Counted from the first letter of the stretch, positions 13,653 through 27,509 are shown. The stretch: 64,000 bases of DNA from Tyto alba (GCF_018691265.1 NW_024881321.1:15751387-15815386); one strand, 5' to 3'. Notes: generated by a model not told the origin, from the sequence alone. Numbers and translations: made by a program.

Positions 13653-16600
13653 GTTTTCAAGAGCAATTTTTAATGATTGTAAATCTCTTGGCAAAGAATG
13701 GGTCCAAGACACCTGATCCATAGACTTAACCAGCATGAAAAACTAACTACAAATCATCTGTGAAGTTTTTTTAAATTAAAACTATCCTACAGGAAACTTG
13801 TGTGCACACTTATATACTGCTTAGTTTTCTCACAAAGCCTATGGTTCCATGTAAAACATCAATAGTGTGGAGATAAAGCCAGGGTCTCTTATTCTGACTG
13901 TGCCAAACAGCTCTGGAATTCTCATTAGACAAACACATTACATACAATGGCTGGTATTCAAGGCATGAATGAACAAACAGAGATGTCTTATTTCCTTTTT
14001 TCCTTTTAAATAGAATCATAATAATAAAAATACAAAATCATATGTACATTTTATTGAATAAAACTTTTTACTGGGGAAGAAAGCTAATAAAAGAACATAA
14101 ATGTAACATTAACTTTTGAATCCTACTGAAAATTAATATATAACATATCTTTATATTTAAGATTTTCAAGTTTTTGTTGTTGTTATACCCATTTTCTAAT
14201 TCCTATTTGTATCCCTTTAAAAGGTAATGGATAATAAAGATCGAGACAACATGCCAAAATTATCATGTGAAGAAATAAAAAAGGTCTATCAATCTGCATA
14301 CTTACCACAAACCTCAGAGTATTTTGTGTTCAATTAAGTTCTGCTGAAATTAAGTAACATTCAACTTGGAATGAATTCAACATTATGAAGGCTTCCAAAA
14401 AAATTTAATTTAAAGTGATTTTTTTAATGAATCTTTAGTTAATGATCCTATTTGATCTTCTTTAAAACTTGTGATAAAATAATTCCTAATACACGCTTTG
14501 AATCATGGTTCTATAATATGGATCTCTCTGAAAATATTGGGTAATACAGTATCTGGTCTTCCTTTTCTAATATGTAATACCAGAGAAACCAGCAAAAATG
14601 ACAAACCAGCTGTCAAAATCTTGGACCAGATAATAATTAATATGCAGTCATAATTAAAGAAATAAAGACCCACATGCATGACTTTTAGTAGGTGACTGCT
14701 TTTGTTTGTGAGCAAGGGATAAGCATAGTGATATTTCCGTGTATTATGCCATTGCATTAGGTATTTTGCACCCAATTTTTTATGTGACTCCCCCCGCTGA
14801 CTGTAAGAAGAGCTTAGAAATTTTACATTTTTTCCTCCTTAAATTAAATACAGTGAGTATGGACTGTTCTTTACTATATTACAAGTATCACAAGACCTTC
14901 ACATCATTTATCACAAGACACACAAAAAAAGCTTGTGGAACATCAAGAGGTGAAACACAGACTTTATGTTCCTTCATTTCAGATATCTACTGCAGGTTTT
15001 TAGTCATTCCTTCAAATCAACAGGATAGTCATGTAGCTATAGATGCAAGTAGGAATAGCATTTGAAAGAGATTATCTTCTTTATAATAATCCCTACTGCT
15101 GAGGGCTTTATTAAATTGGTTTACAATCTTGTGGTCTTTTTGATTTCCTTAGTTCTGTAAGGAGTTCTATCAACCATTGTAATAAAAACAGACAAACGTG
15201 AAGTATCTACACCTTATATATTTAAGAGATTACTGTGGTCTGTGCTTTTGAACAGATCTAGACACAAGATTTAGACTTAATTATTTTAGCTTCCCTTTAG
15301 CAACTGAGACACATATCCTGAAAAGCTCCAATTACTTCAAATAAACACTAGAATTCTTTTAGCTATGTAGGTCACCACAAGCCCATCACTTGCTCTTAAC
15401 TAACTGTAGAGAGAAATCCAAATTCTTGTGTGACTGACCTGCTTAAGATACCATTCCTTCCTGTGGCCCATAATACTCTGTTAGGTTGTTTTCCACTGGA
15501 ACAATAAAATAGTATATTACAAAAGAAATCTTGTGAGAATAGTGAATTTTTCTGTGAAGGGGAATTCAATGATAAACATCACCTGTGAATTCACTTGACC
15601 ACTATTTTAATCTCAAAAACTCTTCCTTTTCTTTTACTTTGTAAGTAAGAACCTATCCATCCTCACCTGTACCTATATAAACAAATGAACAAACAGAAAA
15701 ATCCTGTGGACATGATAAACACAGCCCCTTCCTAGGATGGAAAAGAAACAAGAGAAAGACAGTTTTATTGTCACACAAGTATTTAACAGAGACATTGACA
15801 TACCTCAGCATATGCCATTTTAGTAGAAAAGACCAAATAAACATGAATTATTTAAATAATTTGCAAAAGCATCTACAAAACTTAATTGTAGGTCACACAA
15901 AAGTAGTTGTTCTTGTGAAATCTGCATTATGCTACCTTTTCACAGACAATAATGTGAGCAGACAACTGCCAGAAGAATTTAAAACATCTATTTCTATTTC
16001 AGTCTGAAAGCAGAAATTGTAAAAGCAGATTTTTTTAATTTTTTTTTAATAATAGTATTTGGTTTTCTCAAAAACATTCCTGTTTGTTAAATGTTTGGAG
16101 CTGAGCTATGGACTAGCATCATTTTTGTTCTCATCTTCTTGACCTTACATCCCCAGATGCATTCTTCATGAAGTGTGTTGGTCACTTCAATACCTATCTA
16201 TATTGGGTTATATTCTTAAAAAACAGTCATCAGTTGAGGATAGCTTTCAGTTTTTAGGTATTTGGTGATCAAATTACTTAAACATGGTAGTGATGCAAGA
16301 TATATAGTCAGACCAACATAAGCATCACAGTTACAGCAAAGTCTATGTAAGACAGTTACACTGACAAAATTAGTTTTCCAGTAATATTAAATCAAAATTG
16401 GGCCAATGGTATTTTAACACTTGACATTTCAACTTGCTTTGGTTCTTATCACGTCACAAATTGAAAACCAAGATAACAACTTGGCGGTGATCACTGTATT
16501 CAGCCTTTCAAAGGAAATAGAATATCCAATTTGGATAAAGCAATGCATACAAATTTTCGAATAGAAATTTATACTTGAAAAATATGACCAGTTATTGGTC

Positions 16601-18799
16601 AATAATTATACAGCTGTTTTGACTTGATGTGATGAGAGTGATTCTTTCCTTGATGAGTGTGGTTAGTTATACGCAAATAAAGATGGTTCTTTCACTTACC
16701 TTTCTAGTGGAACAACACCTGTTTTTGAATTAAGTACTCACAAGGTTATTTCAGTGCTCTATTCCATACCAGCTATCAGAATTAGCAGCAACAAAGGTGG
16801 AATAGTTAGTACCTGAATATTTTTGAACTTTTTAATTAATTCCTGAAGTGTTTATAAAGGAGGAAAATAAGTCTCAAAGTCTTACTCAAATAAAGGAGTA
16901 AACAAGTGACTTGTGACCACGGGGAAATAATCTTCAGGCCTGGGTAATTCCCATCACGGTCCTCACACTTACCTCTTAGCCTTTCCAGTTGACATGTTTC
17001 CTAACTTGTCATACCCACCAGAAATAATGTTTAGAAGCAAGATAATTAATTTTTATTAATGAATAAAATATGACCACAAAAGAAAGAAATCAGGAGTTGT
17101 CCATATTAGGAATAGCTTTACTGATACACAGATCACTTTTTTTTTTTTTTCTTTTCCTTAAGAAACTCTGTGACCTGGCAAATAAGATAGAGATTGAGGT
17201 ATTGTTTCCACTTTTATTACAACTTTCAAACAAGCCACTTAATACCTAAGTTACACAATAAATTAGAAGAAATATAGTTCTACCTCCTAGGCCTTCTCCA
17301 TTAAACCCTAGTAAAGGACTCTGAAATATAGAGAATTAATGTAGTCAGACAGTAAAGGATTTTAACAAACACTTAGAAATTTCAGATTATATTTGTAACA
17401 TGAAAGAGGGGGAAAAAGGACAAATCTTTTTTAGTAAAACCTCTGTTTTAAGGAAGTGAATTCAGGGAGAGCAAACAATGTAATGCAGCAGAGTTACTCA
17501 TATGAGCTTTAAGAAAATTCCTTACTAGAAGCAGTATAGGCACACCAGTGCAGAGTTCCATGTAACCTCATTACTTTTATTGAGTTGCAGGGTTTGTGAG
17601 TTTGGGCATAACAGCATCTCCATGGCTATATTGCTTCTCCTGGTCCCAATCGTGATTGTTCGCAGTTGTTACCAGCAATTCTAACACTGCTTTGAGTTGT
17701 GCATACAGATGTAGTCTTACAAACACACTGATTGTCTAAAGATTCCCCCCCACCCCCAACAGAGGAGCATCTAGTGAAGTTTCTGACAATATGTTAGATA
17801 GCATTGGCTGTCATGACTACATTAATCCTCTTAGAAAAATCAGCACATGGCTGTGATGTTGTTTTAATAAGCAGAGGTGAAATCCAAGTCATTATATAAC
17901 TTTTTTTTTTTATTATTTTGCAGAGCAGCCTGACTTTGTTCTAGATAGTAATGTGACCAAAGTGAAAAAAACTAGTTTTTAATGAGCTGTCTCAATAGTA
18001 TTCATCAAAAAGCAAGCCCAGGATTCATCAAAATCAAATATGTTTATTTGTGTAAGCTGTAGTATTAAGTGGAGCACTTCATGCCTTAGTACACAGTTGA
18101 TGAGATATTGTGAAATAGTAATGTATTTCTGATGCAAAATGTCTGAAGTGGCAAGTCCCAGATCAGGTGTAAAGTGCAATTTGAAACACTCTTTTATTTT
18201 TAATCTATATAACATTCTTCCATACTGTCTGTCTCACATTAATATTCACTCCTTTGTACTTAAGCAGCTTTTCCTATTGCTGTTCAAATACGTCTCGAGT
18301 GATGAAGAATATTTATTTATGTATCATATTAGTCACTTGTAAAGTAAATACACAGTCCTGTTCTCTTATGAGTTTTCTGTAGTTTGAAATCAAATAATTC
18401 TGAAATATAGCCTCTTTATTTCTAATAGCAACCACAGAAGATGTGTTTTTTCCACACACTAATTTAACTGTAGAGAACTTCCTGCTAGTTCTTCAACACA
18501 TTTTGGAGATGATCCACAAAAATATTTCAGGGACTAAAATGAAAACTTTATTTAAAGTATTGATGACCAAGTATTTTGATACTAAAGTTTACCCCATGCA
18601 CCTAAACTTTTCATAGTAGGTAGTTTGTTGTATATCTGAACCATGTGACACCTGGACAACTCAGTCTAATAAACAATCTGAGCTCTTATAACAGATCAGG
18701 AGCCAGTGTTAATATTGCCATAATAGTTGAAACATTAACCCCTGCCTCACTTTCCAACAGACAATTTTCCAGTAGAACTGCCCAAGAATATGACTTTAT

Positions 18800-18871
18800 T
18801 AACAGGTTAAGGTCACTTGATTAACGTCACTTGATTAACAGGTTAAGGTCACTTAAAAAAAAAAAAAAAAA
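18800..18871 (+). repeat. Short tandem duplication followed by an A-run
   Basis: The segment AACAGGTTAAGGTCACTT occurs twice (from about 18800 and about 18837). Between them is a shortened copy that keeps only AACGTCACTTGATT. A 17-base A-run follows at 18855-18871. Each full unit contains AAGGTCA, which matches a nuclear receptor half-site, but this is probably fortuitous. Confidence 0.8.
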
Positions 18872-19888
18872 GAATGATGTTGTGATTCTCACAGCCCCTC
18901 CATTAGAAATGTTGATCATTTTATGAATAGAGTCACGGGGTAGAGAACAGATGCAACTTGTATAACTTATTTAGTAGATACTGCCTATGTTTGAAACCTT
19001 CCTTCGTGCTTTTACAGTTATCACCCAGCAGGGCTCATCTCTCCCTTTCTAAATATCCTATGCACCTCTTCTCATTTATTTGAAAAAAATATTAAATTAT
19101 TTTAGGCTGAGTATAAGTAGGATAAACTGGGCATTCTTCCTTTTCACCATGTATTAGAAAATACTCTGTGGAAAATGGCAATCTCATGATAGGTTAGAAA
19201 TATGTAAACTTCTTCAGGCAGAAAAGGAACTGAACCCAGGATTCTCACAATCTGGAGGTAAATTTTAACCACTGAACTGCTAGATAAAAAATTAAAAAAG
19301 TTTAACTTTCTTTAGAAAATTAACTTAGTGTCCTACTATAATAAGAGGATGAGGAAAAAGAATCCTATTTGCAAGTGCTTAGGCTCTAGAGAGGGCAAGA
19401 TTTCATTTGTAGACACTTCCTCTCAAAAAAATTTACTTGTTACCTAAAAATAAAAACACGTTACTCAATCAAGTAGTTTTTTGCCATCCTTCTCTTCACC
19501 ATGTAACTCTTACCATAAGCTGTAACCAGGTGTTACAAAGTTGATTTTATCATACTTGGATGTTTCCTTGTAAAAATGCAAAAATATACTAGACTTGATT
19601 TCTGTCACTCCAAATTATAATTTAACAATATTTGTAAACAATAAAAGTAGAACAGGTATTAAGTGCTAGACTTACATAAATTTGATTGTTTAACTGGAAG
19701 GACTACTGCCGATATTTTGGATTCACTCAGCCTTCCTTATAAACTTTGATAATTGTGTTTCAATCAGTATGCTGCTTCTGCAAGATGTAAAGAGTATTAT
19801 GGGCTTCCGTTAGAACAGCTTGTTGGCTGTTCTGTAGCATCACCTAAAGTCTGCAGGATTTATATGAAGTGCAGCCATTTAACCTTGG

Positions 19889-20002
19889 GCTGTGATCTTG
19901 TCAGCTTTTACAGGCTAAACAGCATGAAAGCTGGTCAATACCTGGATGGCAGACTTCCAATAAATAAATAAATAAACAAACAAACAAATAAATAAATAAA
20001 TA
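19889..20002 (+). mobile_element. SINE-like element with 5S rRNA-derived promoter region and (AAAT)n tail
   Basis: The stretch 19889-19956 aligns by eye with the 3' two thirds of vertebrate 5S rRNA. GATCTTGTCAGC corresponds to GATCTCGTCTGATC. AGGCTAAACAGC (from about 19912) corresponds to the A-box region AAGCTAAGCAGG. CTGGTCAATACCTGGATGGCAGAC (19931-19954, given here in two halves as CTGGTCAATACC and TGGATGGCAGAC) corresponds to the box C region. An (AAAT/AAAC)n tail follows directly, as expected for a retroposed SINE. 5S-derived heads define the SINE3 class, which includes the amniote AmnSINE1. Which family this is cannot be settled by eye. About 120 bases upstream (from about 19765) may belong to the same element. 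A degenerate 5S pseudogene is the alternative. Confidence 0.6.
19957..20002 (+). repeat. (AAAT)n/(AAAC)n tetranucleotide tail
   Basis: Units aaat-aaat-aaat-aaac-aaac-aaac-aaat-aaat-aaat-aaat. It abuts the 5S-like sequence, so I read it as the element's tail expanded as a microsatellite. Confidence 0.9.
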
Positions 20003-23000
20003 AGACTACTCTAGGAAGTAGTTTTGATCATCCTCCACCTATCAAGTTTCCCTGTGAGTTAGTACTCAACCAGTATTTCATCATTTTGTCAGGATGGCTG
20101 GGATTAGGCATATTGCTCAAAACTGAAGGAGAATGATGTAACTGGATCTTAGATGTAGACTTTTATCTTCATAGTTAGATAGATAAAATGGTCAGTTTTC
20201 AAAATGCCTTTTGGGGCTCCCATAAGGAGTCTACTATAAGGATTAATTATAGTGACTAGACTTTCTGTTATGGTTTTGAAAATAATCAGTCCCTTTATTT
20301 AGATGTCAACTTACAGAAGTAAGGAACAATCTTTATATTCCTATTCATAAAATTCTCATTCTCAAAGTCATATTAGGTAGGGTTTCCAAGACAGCTTAAG
20401 TCTTCCTAACTACAGGATGGTGATGAAAAAACTTTCTCTCTTCCTTCACCCCAGCCACCTTCTCACACATCCTTCTTCCCCTCATGGGTGTTCTAGAAAT
20501 TGAGCTGAGCTGACTCAGATAATGGATAGCTAGAGCTGTCAAATGGAAACCAACAGACGTGTATGTCCTCAATGAGGTAGAAAGAATATCACAGCTTCCC
20601 TCAGTTACACAGACCTTTTTTTGGCAGTAGCACAGACTAACAACTTAAGGCAATTTTGAAATTACATGTGAAATTCTTTGGATGTTAGAGAAAACAAAGG
20701 TCTTACCATATGTGGTCAAGAAGAGCCAGATTTTATTATTTTTTTTCTTAAGTGTATGATCCTTTTCATTCTAAATAGATCAGAACTGGTTTATTTTGTT
20801 AATTTATATGATTGGCTTTATCAATCCAAACACTTAGCTTTATTTTATTAAAATTGTTATGTCATCATATAAAATGTTCTGTATAGTCTCTGTTTTCAGA
20901 AAACAAGCACTTTAGTCCAAATGCATAAGGAAAATTTTGGAACTGATATCCTTAGGAGGAGAATTACAAGATGAAGCAAGGTAATTTCTGTCTAAACTGT
21001 GCTTATTTACAATGAATATCAGACTTCTGTGTCTCTGAACAAGACAAAAGTCAAACAGCAGAAAAGCACTTAATTACACTCAACTCTAAATTCACTTAGC
21101 TCTCATTTGGAGCTTTCTATGTTATCCAGAGTTCTCAGGCAAACTTCTCACCTTCCTGCATTTCCTAATTCACCCATGTTTTTTTAACCTGTCCATATCC
21201 ATATATATTTGTTTTGAAATCTAATAATATTCCTCAGCTTTAGGACAAAGGAACTTATGTTTAGCCTTCTGATTTTATAAATGAACCTGACTGTTTTTCA
21301 ATTTTTTTCCTGAAATTAAAGTTTTTTCATAACAATCTTTAAAATACATAATAATATTCCCTTTTTATCCATCCTTGTTTTGCATCTTAAACAAATAATG
21401 CCATCCAGTAATTCAAGACAGAAAAAAAAAAAAAAAAGAAAAAAAAGAAAAAATGTATTTGGACTAAATTGAGTCCAGAACAGAGTTTGGGATTATAAAC
21501 AAGTAGTGTTCTTCTGATTGATTGTTATTCTCTTCCAGGAAAATTAAAATAATATATTTGTTTTAATCAAAATTGACTATCTCCTTATTTTTCTTGCTGA
21601 ATCGTTCCTTACTCTGTGAGATCCTAAATTTTGTTAATATTTCTTGCTAATATGGGTAACATTAGACATGTATAATAAAAAAATTGCAGCTGTTTGTTTT
21701 AGTTCCCAGAAGTCTTCAACTGCAGGGGGTGGGGGGAGGGATGAAAGAAAGGAAGGAAAAAAAAAAAAAAGCCCAACTATTAACTTTATTTCAAGTCTAT
21801 CAGAATTAATCTAGGCTGTATGTACACATAAAAGTCAGAATTCAGGAGGAATTTCAAAGGTGATAAACATATTTTATCACTTCTAACAAGGCCATTTGTC
21901 CTTGATAAATATATACAGTTCCAATTGTATCTACTCAAGGTTATAAAATGGTAGAAACTTAGAGCCCAGACAAGGATTTAACTAGGGAGGAGTTTTGTAT
22001 CTTTTGTGTTGCTAACCATTTAGTAGAGGACAAAATATTTCCTGGAAGAATGTAGTCTAAGAGTTAATCTGCAAAATTAAAAAAAAAAAAAAAAATCTAG
22101 GAAATTATATATAATGTACTTTGCATTGGAAAATCTGATGCTAAAGATATGACAATTGCATGCAAGTGATAGATATGTGTTATATACTAGCTATCTTCAA
22201 AAACACTACATCTGCATTCTGATCAGTCTGTTCATTTACGTGAACGTATCTAGGGAGGGTCCATACATAATGCTGGAGATGGCTCTTTATGATGAAAGTT
22301 AAAAACAAACAACAACAAAAAATAACCCCCATGCAATCAAACAAGTGGATGTAGAACCTTCCAGATGAGTTAGAAACAAAAAATCTGGCAAGATAAGTAA
22401 AGATACTATCAATTACAAGGGAATTAATCTTTTGGGAGTGAGAGATTATAGAGTCAATGAGATGACTGACCTACCTTAGTGGTACATTAACATTCTCAAC
22501 CAATGTATATGACATCTATATATAATTGGAAATTTGGGGCACAATCCTCAGAAGGATAACAAACCCAGTAACTTAACAGTGACTAAGTGTGTGACTTCAT
22601 TAAGTTTCATGAATAGTTGCAATAATATAGTAAAATTAGATATGCCAAAAAATAACCATAAAAAAATCAAACCTTCTGATCCTAGCTAATTTAATCCAAA
22701 CATTTAACTTATTAATTAAATTGTATCAATAAACTATGATGAAACACTATTTCTTTGATCTCAAAAGCTCTCCAAATTCATTATAAAAAGTACTACCTCT
22801 GTTTTGTGTGGAGAATTTTTGTGGTGACCTGTTATAATGTAGTGATTAGATAACACAAAGATTAACAAAGAGAGACTGTCACCTCTTAGGTGTTTGGGTT
22901 TTTTTTTTGGTGAGTTATAGTCCAATCCTATATTTTGTTTTGTTTCTTCCATTTTATTGATAGAAATCTCTTTTCTGCAGCCATTTCCTTGGCCTCTGTC

Positions 23001-26000
23001 ATATTGATCGCTGCTGTTGAGGGAGAATGAGTTGTCTGATTGCACTCTACTTGAGAGATTGTTAAGGCAGAACAAACCTGGAGATGTTAAGCAGGTCACT
23101 GGACAGTCCTTCATAAATATTCAAAAGAAACAAACATTGTGAAAGACACTAATGCTGATAGAATTCACAGATATGCTAAGTAAGAATAAAGTATTTCCTG
23201 CAGAGAGCTCCTGTAGGGATTATAAGGCCTTCTGCTTTAATGAAGTTATACTTCTGACTAATGGCAAATGATGTTAACATTTCCCTTTCAGTACCAAGGA
23301 CTAGTTTTTATTGTTTAAAAAAAAAATATGAAAAAAAAAAAAATTCTAAGCTGCATTACAAGAATTTACAAGCATTCTTAGGAAGCAGGTACATTCACTT
23401 ACAAAGTCAATTTCCATCCAAAGTTTAGAAACACGCCTTTGATTATGAAACAGAATATTTGTAATAAAAAGGAATAAACATGATTATTACTTTCACTGCT
23501 ACCTAAATGATAACAAAAGCATATATAAAATTACAGATAAACTTCCTCCTGTAGAGTGGTTTCATACAGATCAGTCTACTGATCTCTAGCTTTTGTTCTG
23601 GATTATTTGACAAAGAGCACAATTCATACTAAGGATTTTATCCTCTATTAAATTTTACAGACTGGTTTTAAAAAATTCAAAGGAAGAATTTCTTCTGTCC
23701 AAAAAGTCTGCATTCTTTTTGCAAAATTTTACTTATTTTACTTCTCGTTGCCATGTCACACTGCTAATATACATTTAATTTTCAGTCAAGGAATCATCTT
23801 GGTCTTTATCCACAGTTCTTGCTCCAAATTGTGAGAATCTTCCTAGGTCTTTACTCAAACAAAGAATCACTCACTGGATTGAACAAATATGTATAGAAAC
23901 AATTGGCTAGAGTCCTGATCTTGTACCATATTTAACCTGAATATTTTTAATAGTTTTAATGAAGTTACTCAGCAAAGATCAAATAGTAATACAAACAAAG
24001 GTCATAGAAATCTATCTTCTGAAAAAGGCCCTCAGTCTTTCTTCTAAAAATATTTTCTTTTTTGAATCTTCTACCCTTTTAAATTTGACTAACTAATAGT
24101 GAAAACTAGTTGTCTTTATTTCATTAGACAATTTTTTTACAGAGTGTTATGATGAGACCTAAGTATAACTGAAAGTTATATTAAATGAGTAAGAATTTTC
24201 ATAGGAGAGAAAAAAAAAAAAAAAAATAGGATTTATGGATGTGCACACAGACACATGAACTAACCAGCCTAACAGCAATGAATCAGACAAAGAAAAAGAG
24301 GTGTTAGATTCTGCCAACCACCAGAAAGTGTCCACTCAAGTGTGTAAATGTGCTATATGTGTTAGCATGACATATTGTAGGAGCTATAGATTTCAGGAAT
24401 TAACTCTTGCTAGTGTCTGCCTTTTCCCCTCTACACAATATATTTTAAAGCCAGCTTGATTCAAAGGACAGCCAAATTTTGGTCTAGGTGTCATAAATGA
24501 CAGTTTTACAATAGAGGAGAATTTCTTTTCACAGATCTTTGGTTAATCAGTTACATGGAGTAATGGTAAGAAAAGTTCCTTTCAGTTGTTGTGTCATAAG
24601 ATTTGTCCTTACTACTGCAGATTATAACATTTTTATAAAGACATCCACCCTCCAAAAAAAAAAAAGTTCTGTCCACAAGCAGCATTTAAGTGTGAACTAA
24701 ACTATGGATGTTAAGAGGGAGAGGAAGAGGAGTCACGATTCCATTTTATTATCCCACCACAAGAGGATGGAAGAGCTCTGAAAATTATTTTTCAAGAACT
24801 GGATGGGCAAATACAAAGCAACTTTGCTGCTGCTCTGTTTTCAGCAGGGAACTAGATTCACTTGTAACTTTTAATCCTATCTAAATCTATAAGCCTCAAA
24901 ACCTTCAATGTCAATAACCAAATATAGGTAGGAATCTTCTTAGCTGCCTTACACATTTAAAAGAATAACTTGTGTAAATCCAAGCCTATCATGTAGATTC
25001 AGCATAGAGAAAGAAGATTTCTGATAGATAAACAGATTAAATGTCCTCCAGAAGGACCTGTTGCTGTTTACTTTATGGCAAACCTGAACATTTAAATATC
25101 TAAGTTATGTAAGATAAACCTCACCCTCATATGTCTTAATGATTGTCCTACTGAAGTTTTAGGCTAATTTATTTCTATTTGCTAACTAGGAATATATATC
25201 TTGCTTGTTCACATCTATTTAGGCAGTTACATTGTCCAGTAAATATTTATTCAGTCTTCTAATTTTTTATTTTTTGTTTTTAGTATACTGGGAAATATTA
25301 TGAAAGTTTCATTCACTTACTATTTAGAGCTACTATTTTTTTTTTTTAATAAAAAAAAATAAAATGTCATTTAAAATGGTTTTTATTACTTAAGTAAAAC
25401 TCTTAAATGGGCTCAAGAAATAAGAATAAAAAATATTTGATTAATTTTGCCTTGGAAAATAATTGAATTATTAGACAAAACAAAGTATTATCCATGTCTC
25501 AGGAGCTGACTGATTTTCTCCAATCACCATGCAATACCTGTCATCCTTCACAGCTTGTTTGTTTGACTTTTTTCCTCATAGAATAGAAGATGAAAAAGCA
25601 CTCCTGCCTCTTTAACTTGTAATCAGTTTCTCATGAAACTTGAAAAGAAGAAAATATTTTCTTCACTTGAGAAAAGGAGCTGCTCTTAGAACTTAGTTAA
25701 ATACTCTTACACACCGTTTCTAAATACTTAGCCGGTATCTTCCATTATCTTAGCAGACTAAGGGCAGTACTTCTTTTCCTTAATTTAAATTACTTTTATG
25801 CCTTGTTCAGTTCAGCAATAAAATACTTGCTGTCATAATTTCTGATTTAATTTGAAATGGATTTATATTTTTTTTTAATAGTATGCATGAAAATCATTAC
25901 AGGTATTTTCGAGACTTTCTCAGTACGGGAGGCTAGATCAACTGAAGCCCTTTTCAATCACACATCTCAGTGAATTGATTAACAAAATAATTTGAGGTGT

Positions 26001-26616
26001 ACTTTACAGACTTACATGTGTGCATAAGTACACATACATATTGTGTATAATATAAATTATTTCCTTATATGTGAAATAATAAAATAATTAAACGTTTTTC
26101 ATCTAGTGCTTGGGCATCTTGTGACCAAAGTCAAGTCGGCAAGAAACACTAGTATACAAATGAGAAAATAATTTTAAATACATCCAGACTCTAACTGTTA
26201 TTACAAGTGCATGCGTGTAGGTTAGTTTCTTTATTTTTGTCTTAAAAATTGCTAAGCCATTTGTAAATGTACAAATAACATTTCCTGATTTTCATCTTGA
26301 GTTGTCTTTGATCCTCTTAATTATAAATGTCTAAATAGAGAGCTTACAAAAAGAGAATACTTTTGAGGTGTGCAGTGAAACCTAGATCAGATCATTATAA
26401 ACTCTATTTCTGTTAATTAGGCTGTGGGTGTCCTGTGTCCTGACATTCATGCCAATATCATTAGCCAGCTATGTTTCCCTGTGACAGTAATATCACTACT
26501 GTTAGACTCAATCCCAAACGGGATATTTACATTCATTTTTCTCTCACCATCCTCTAATCAGGAGTAAAACTTCAGAGGAAAAAGGCACCTTGATTCTGCA
26601 ATGAAAGTGATAAATA
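20003..26616. other. Gene-free AT-rich stretch with several A-runs
   Basis: No gene is recognised. A- or purine-rich runs occur at 21421-21453, 21724-21770, 22079-22095, 23318-23343 and 24210-24226. The one open frame with a protein-like composition is on the minus strand at 22761-23114 (117 aa). It is rich in Ser, Asn, Asp and Lys, matches no family I recognise, and is discussed under findings. Confidence 0.55.
21724..21770 (+). repeat. Purine-only tract: G-runs, then GGAA, then poly(A)
   Basis: Starts as five Gs, T, six Gs, A, three Gs, then GAAA/GGAA units and a 14-base A-run. The three close G-runs are one short of a standard four-run G-quadruplex. Confidence 0.75.
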
Positions 26617-27509
26617 GTTCAATGTCCCAATGGAGATCAGTGATGAATAGTGTCCCTCAGGGGTCCAGACTGGGACCAGTACTGTTTAATAACTTCATCA
26701 ATGACATATCAATGGGATCAAATACACCCTCAGCAGCTTTGCAGATGACACCAAGCTGAGGGGTGTGGTTGACATGCCTGAGGGATGAGGTGCCATCCAG
26801 AAGGACCTGCACAAGCTTGAGAAGTGGGCCCATGTGACCCTGATGAGGATCAACAAGGCCAAGTGCAAGGTCCTGCACCTGGGTGATGTCAAACGGATGA
26901 AGGGAGGGAGAGCAGCTCTGTCAAGAAGGACTTGGGGATCCTGGTGGATGGAAAACTGGACATGAGCTGAAAATGTGTGTTCACATCCCAGAAAGCCAAC
27001 TGTAACCTGGGCTTCGTTAAAAGAAGCATGGTTAGCAGGTCAAGAGAGGTGATTATGCCCCTCTTACTCTGCTCTGTGATACCCCACTTGGAGTATGTGC
27101 CCAGATCTGGAGGCCCCAGCACAGGAAAGATATGGACCTGTTGGAGCGAGTCCAGAGGAGGGCCATGAAGATGATCAGCAGGCTGGAACACCAATCCTTT
27201 GAGGACGGGCTGAGAGAGTTGGGGTTGTTTAGCCTGGAGAAGAGAAGGCTCCAGGGAAACCTTATTGCAGCTTTTCAGTACTTAAAGGGAGCTTATAAGA
27301 AAGATGGGTACAAACATTTTAGTAGAACCTGTTGTGATAGAACAGGGTGTGATGGTATTAGACTAAAAGAGGGTAGATTCAGACTAGATATTAGGAAGAA
27401 TTTTTTTACAGTGAAACATTAGAACTTGTTGCCCAGAGAGACTGTAGATTCCCCATTCCTGGAAACATTCAAGGTCAGAATGGACAGCACTCTGAGCAAC
27501 CTGATTTAG
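26617..27509 (+). mobile_element. Outer CR1 (+), first part, split by a second CR1
   Basis: This is a CR1 LINE starting within the reverse transcriptase region (CAATGTCCCAATGGAGATCAG near 26621) and retaining the FADD box (26738-26749). It runs through the RVQRRAMKMI / RELGLFSLEKRRLQGN region to the 3' untranslated part, and stops abruptly after CCTGATTTAG at 27509. A CR1 in reverse orientation begins at the next base. The expected continuation (TTAAAGATGTCCCTGC) resumes at 29285 after that insertion. The 5' end is truncated inside ORF2. The frame is broken by TGA at 26786-26788 and 26968-26970 and by indels. Sequence and stop positions are shared with the copy at 3.3-5.1 kb. Confidence 0.95.
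27132..27422 (+). pseudogene. CR1 ORF2 C-terminal fragment (outer CR1)
   Basis: A 96-codon open frame covers the end of ORF2 (LLERVQRRAMKMI, RELGLFSLEKRRLQGN) and runs on to the terminal region just before the 3' untranslated sequence. It is a truncated remnant without catalytic residues. Confidence 0.85.

Larger units (their letters stand above)
5138..19740. other. Long gene-free stretch of AT-rich unique sequence
   Basis: No gene is recognised. The longest open frames are 113 aa (7037-7378, +) and 108 aa (14739-15065, +). Neither has a recognisable domain or splice context. A poly(T) tract lies at 5953-5974, an A/C-rich tract at 13613-13652, and a small tandem duplication with an A-run at 18800-18871. 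The remainder shows no recognisable repeat family by eye, although very old repeats could be missed. Confidence 0.55.

Noticed and set aside
19889..19956. Functional 5S rRNA gene
   Set aside because: Only the 3' two thirds match, with many changes, and a simple-repeat tail replaces the gene end and T-run terminator.
21724..21740. G-quadruplex
   Set aside because: Only three G-runs are present within reach, so a standard four-run motif is not met.
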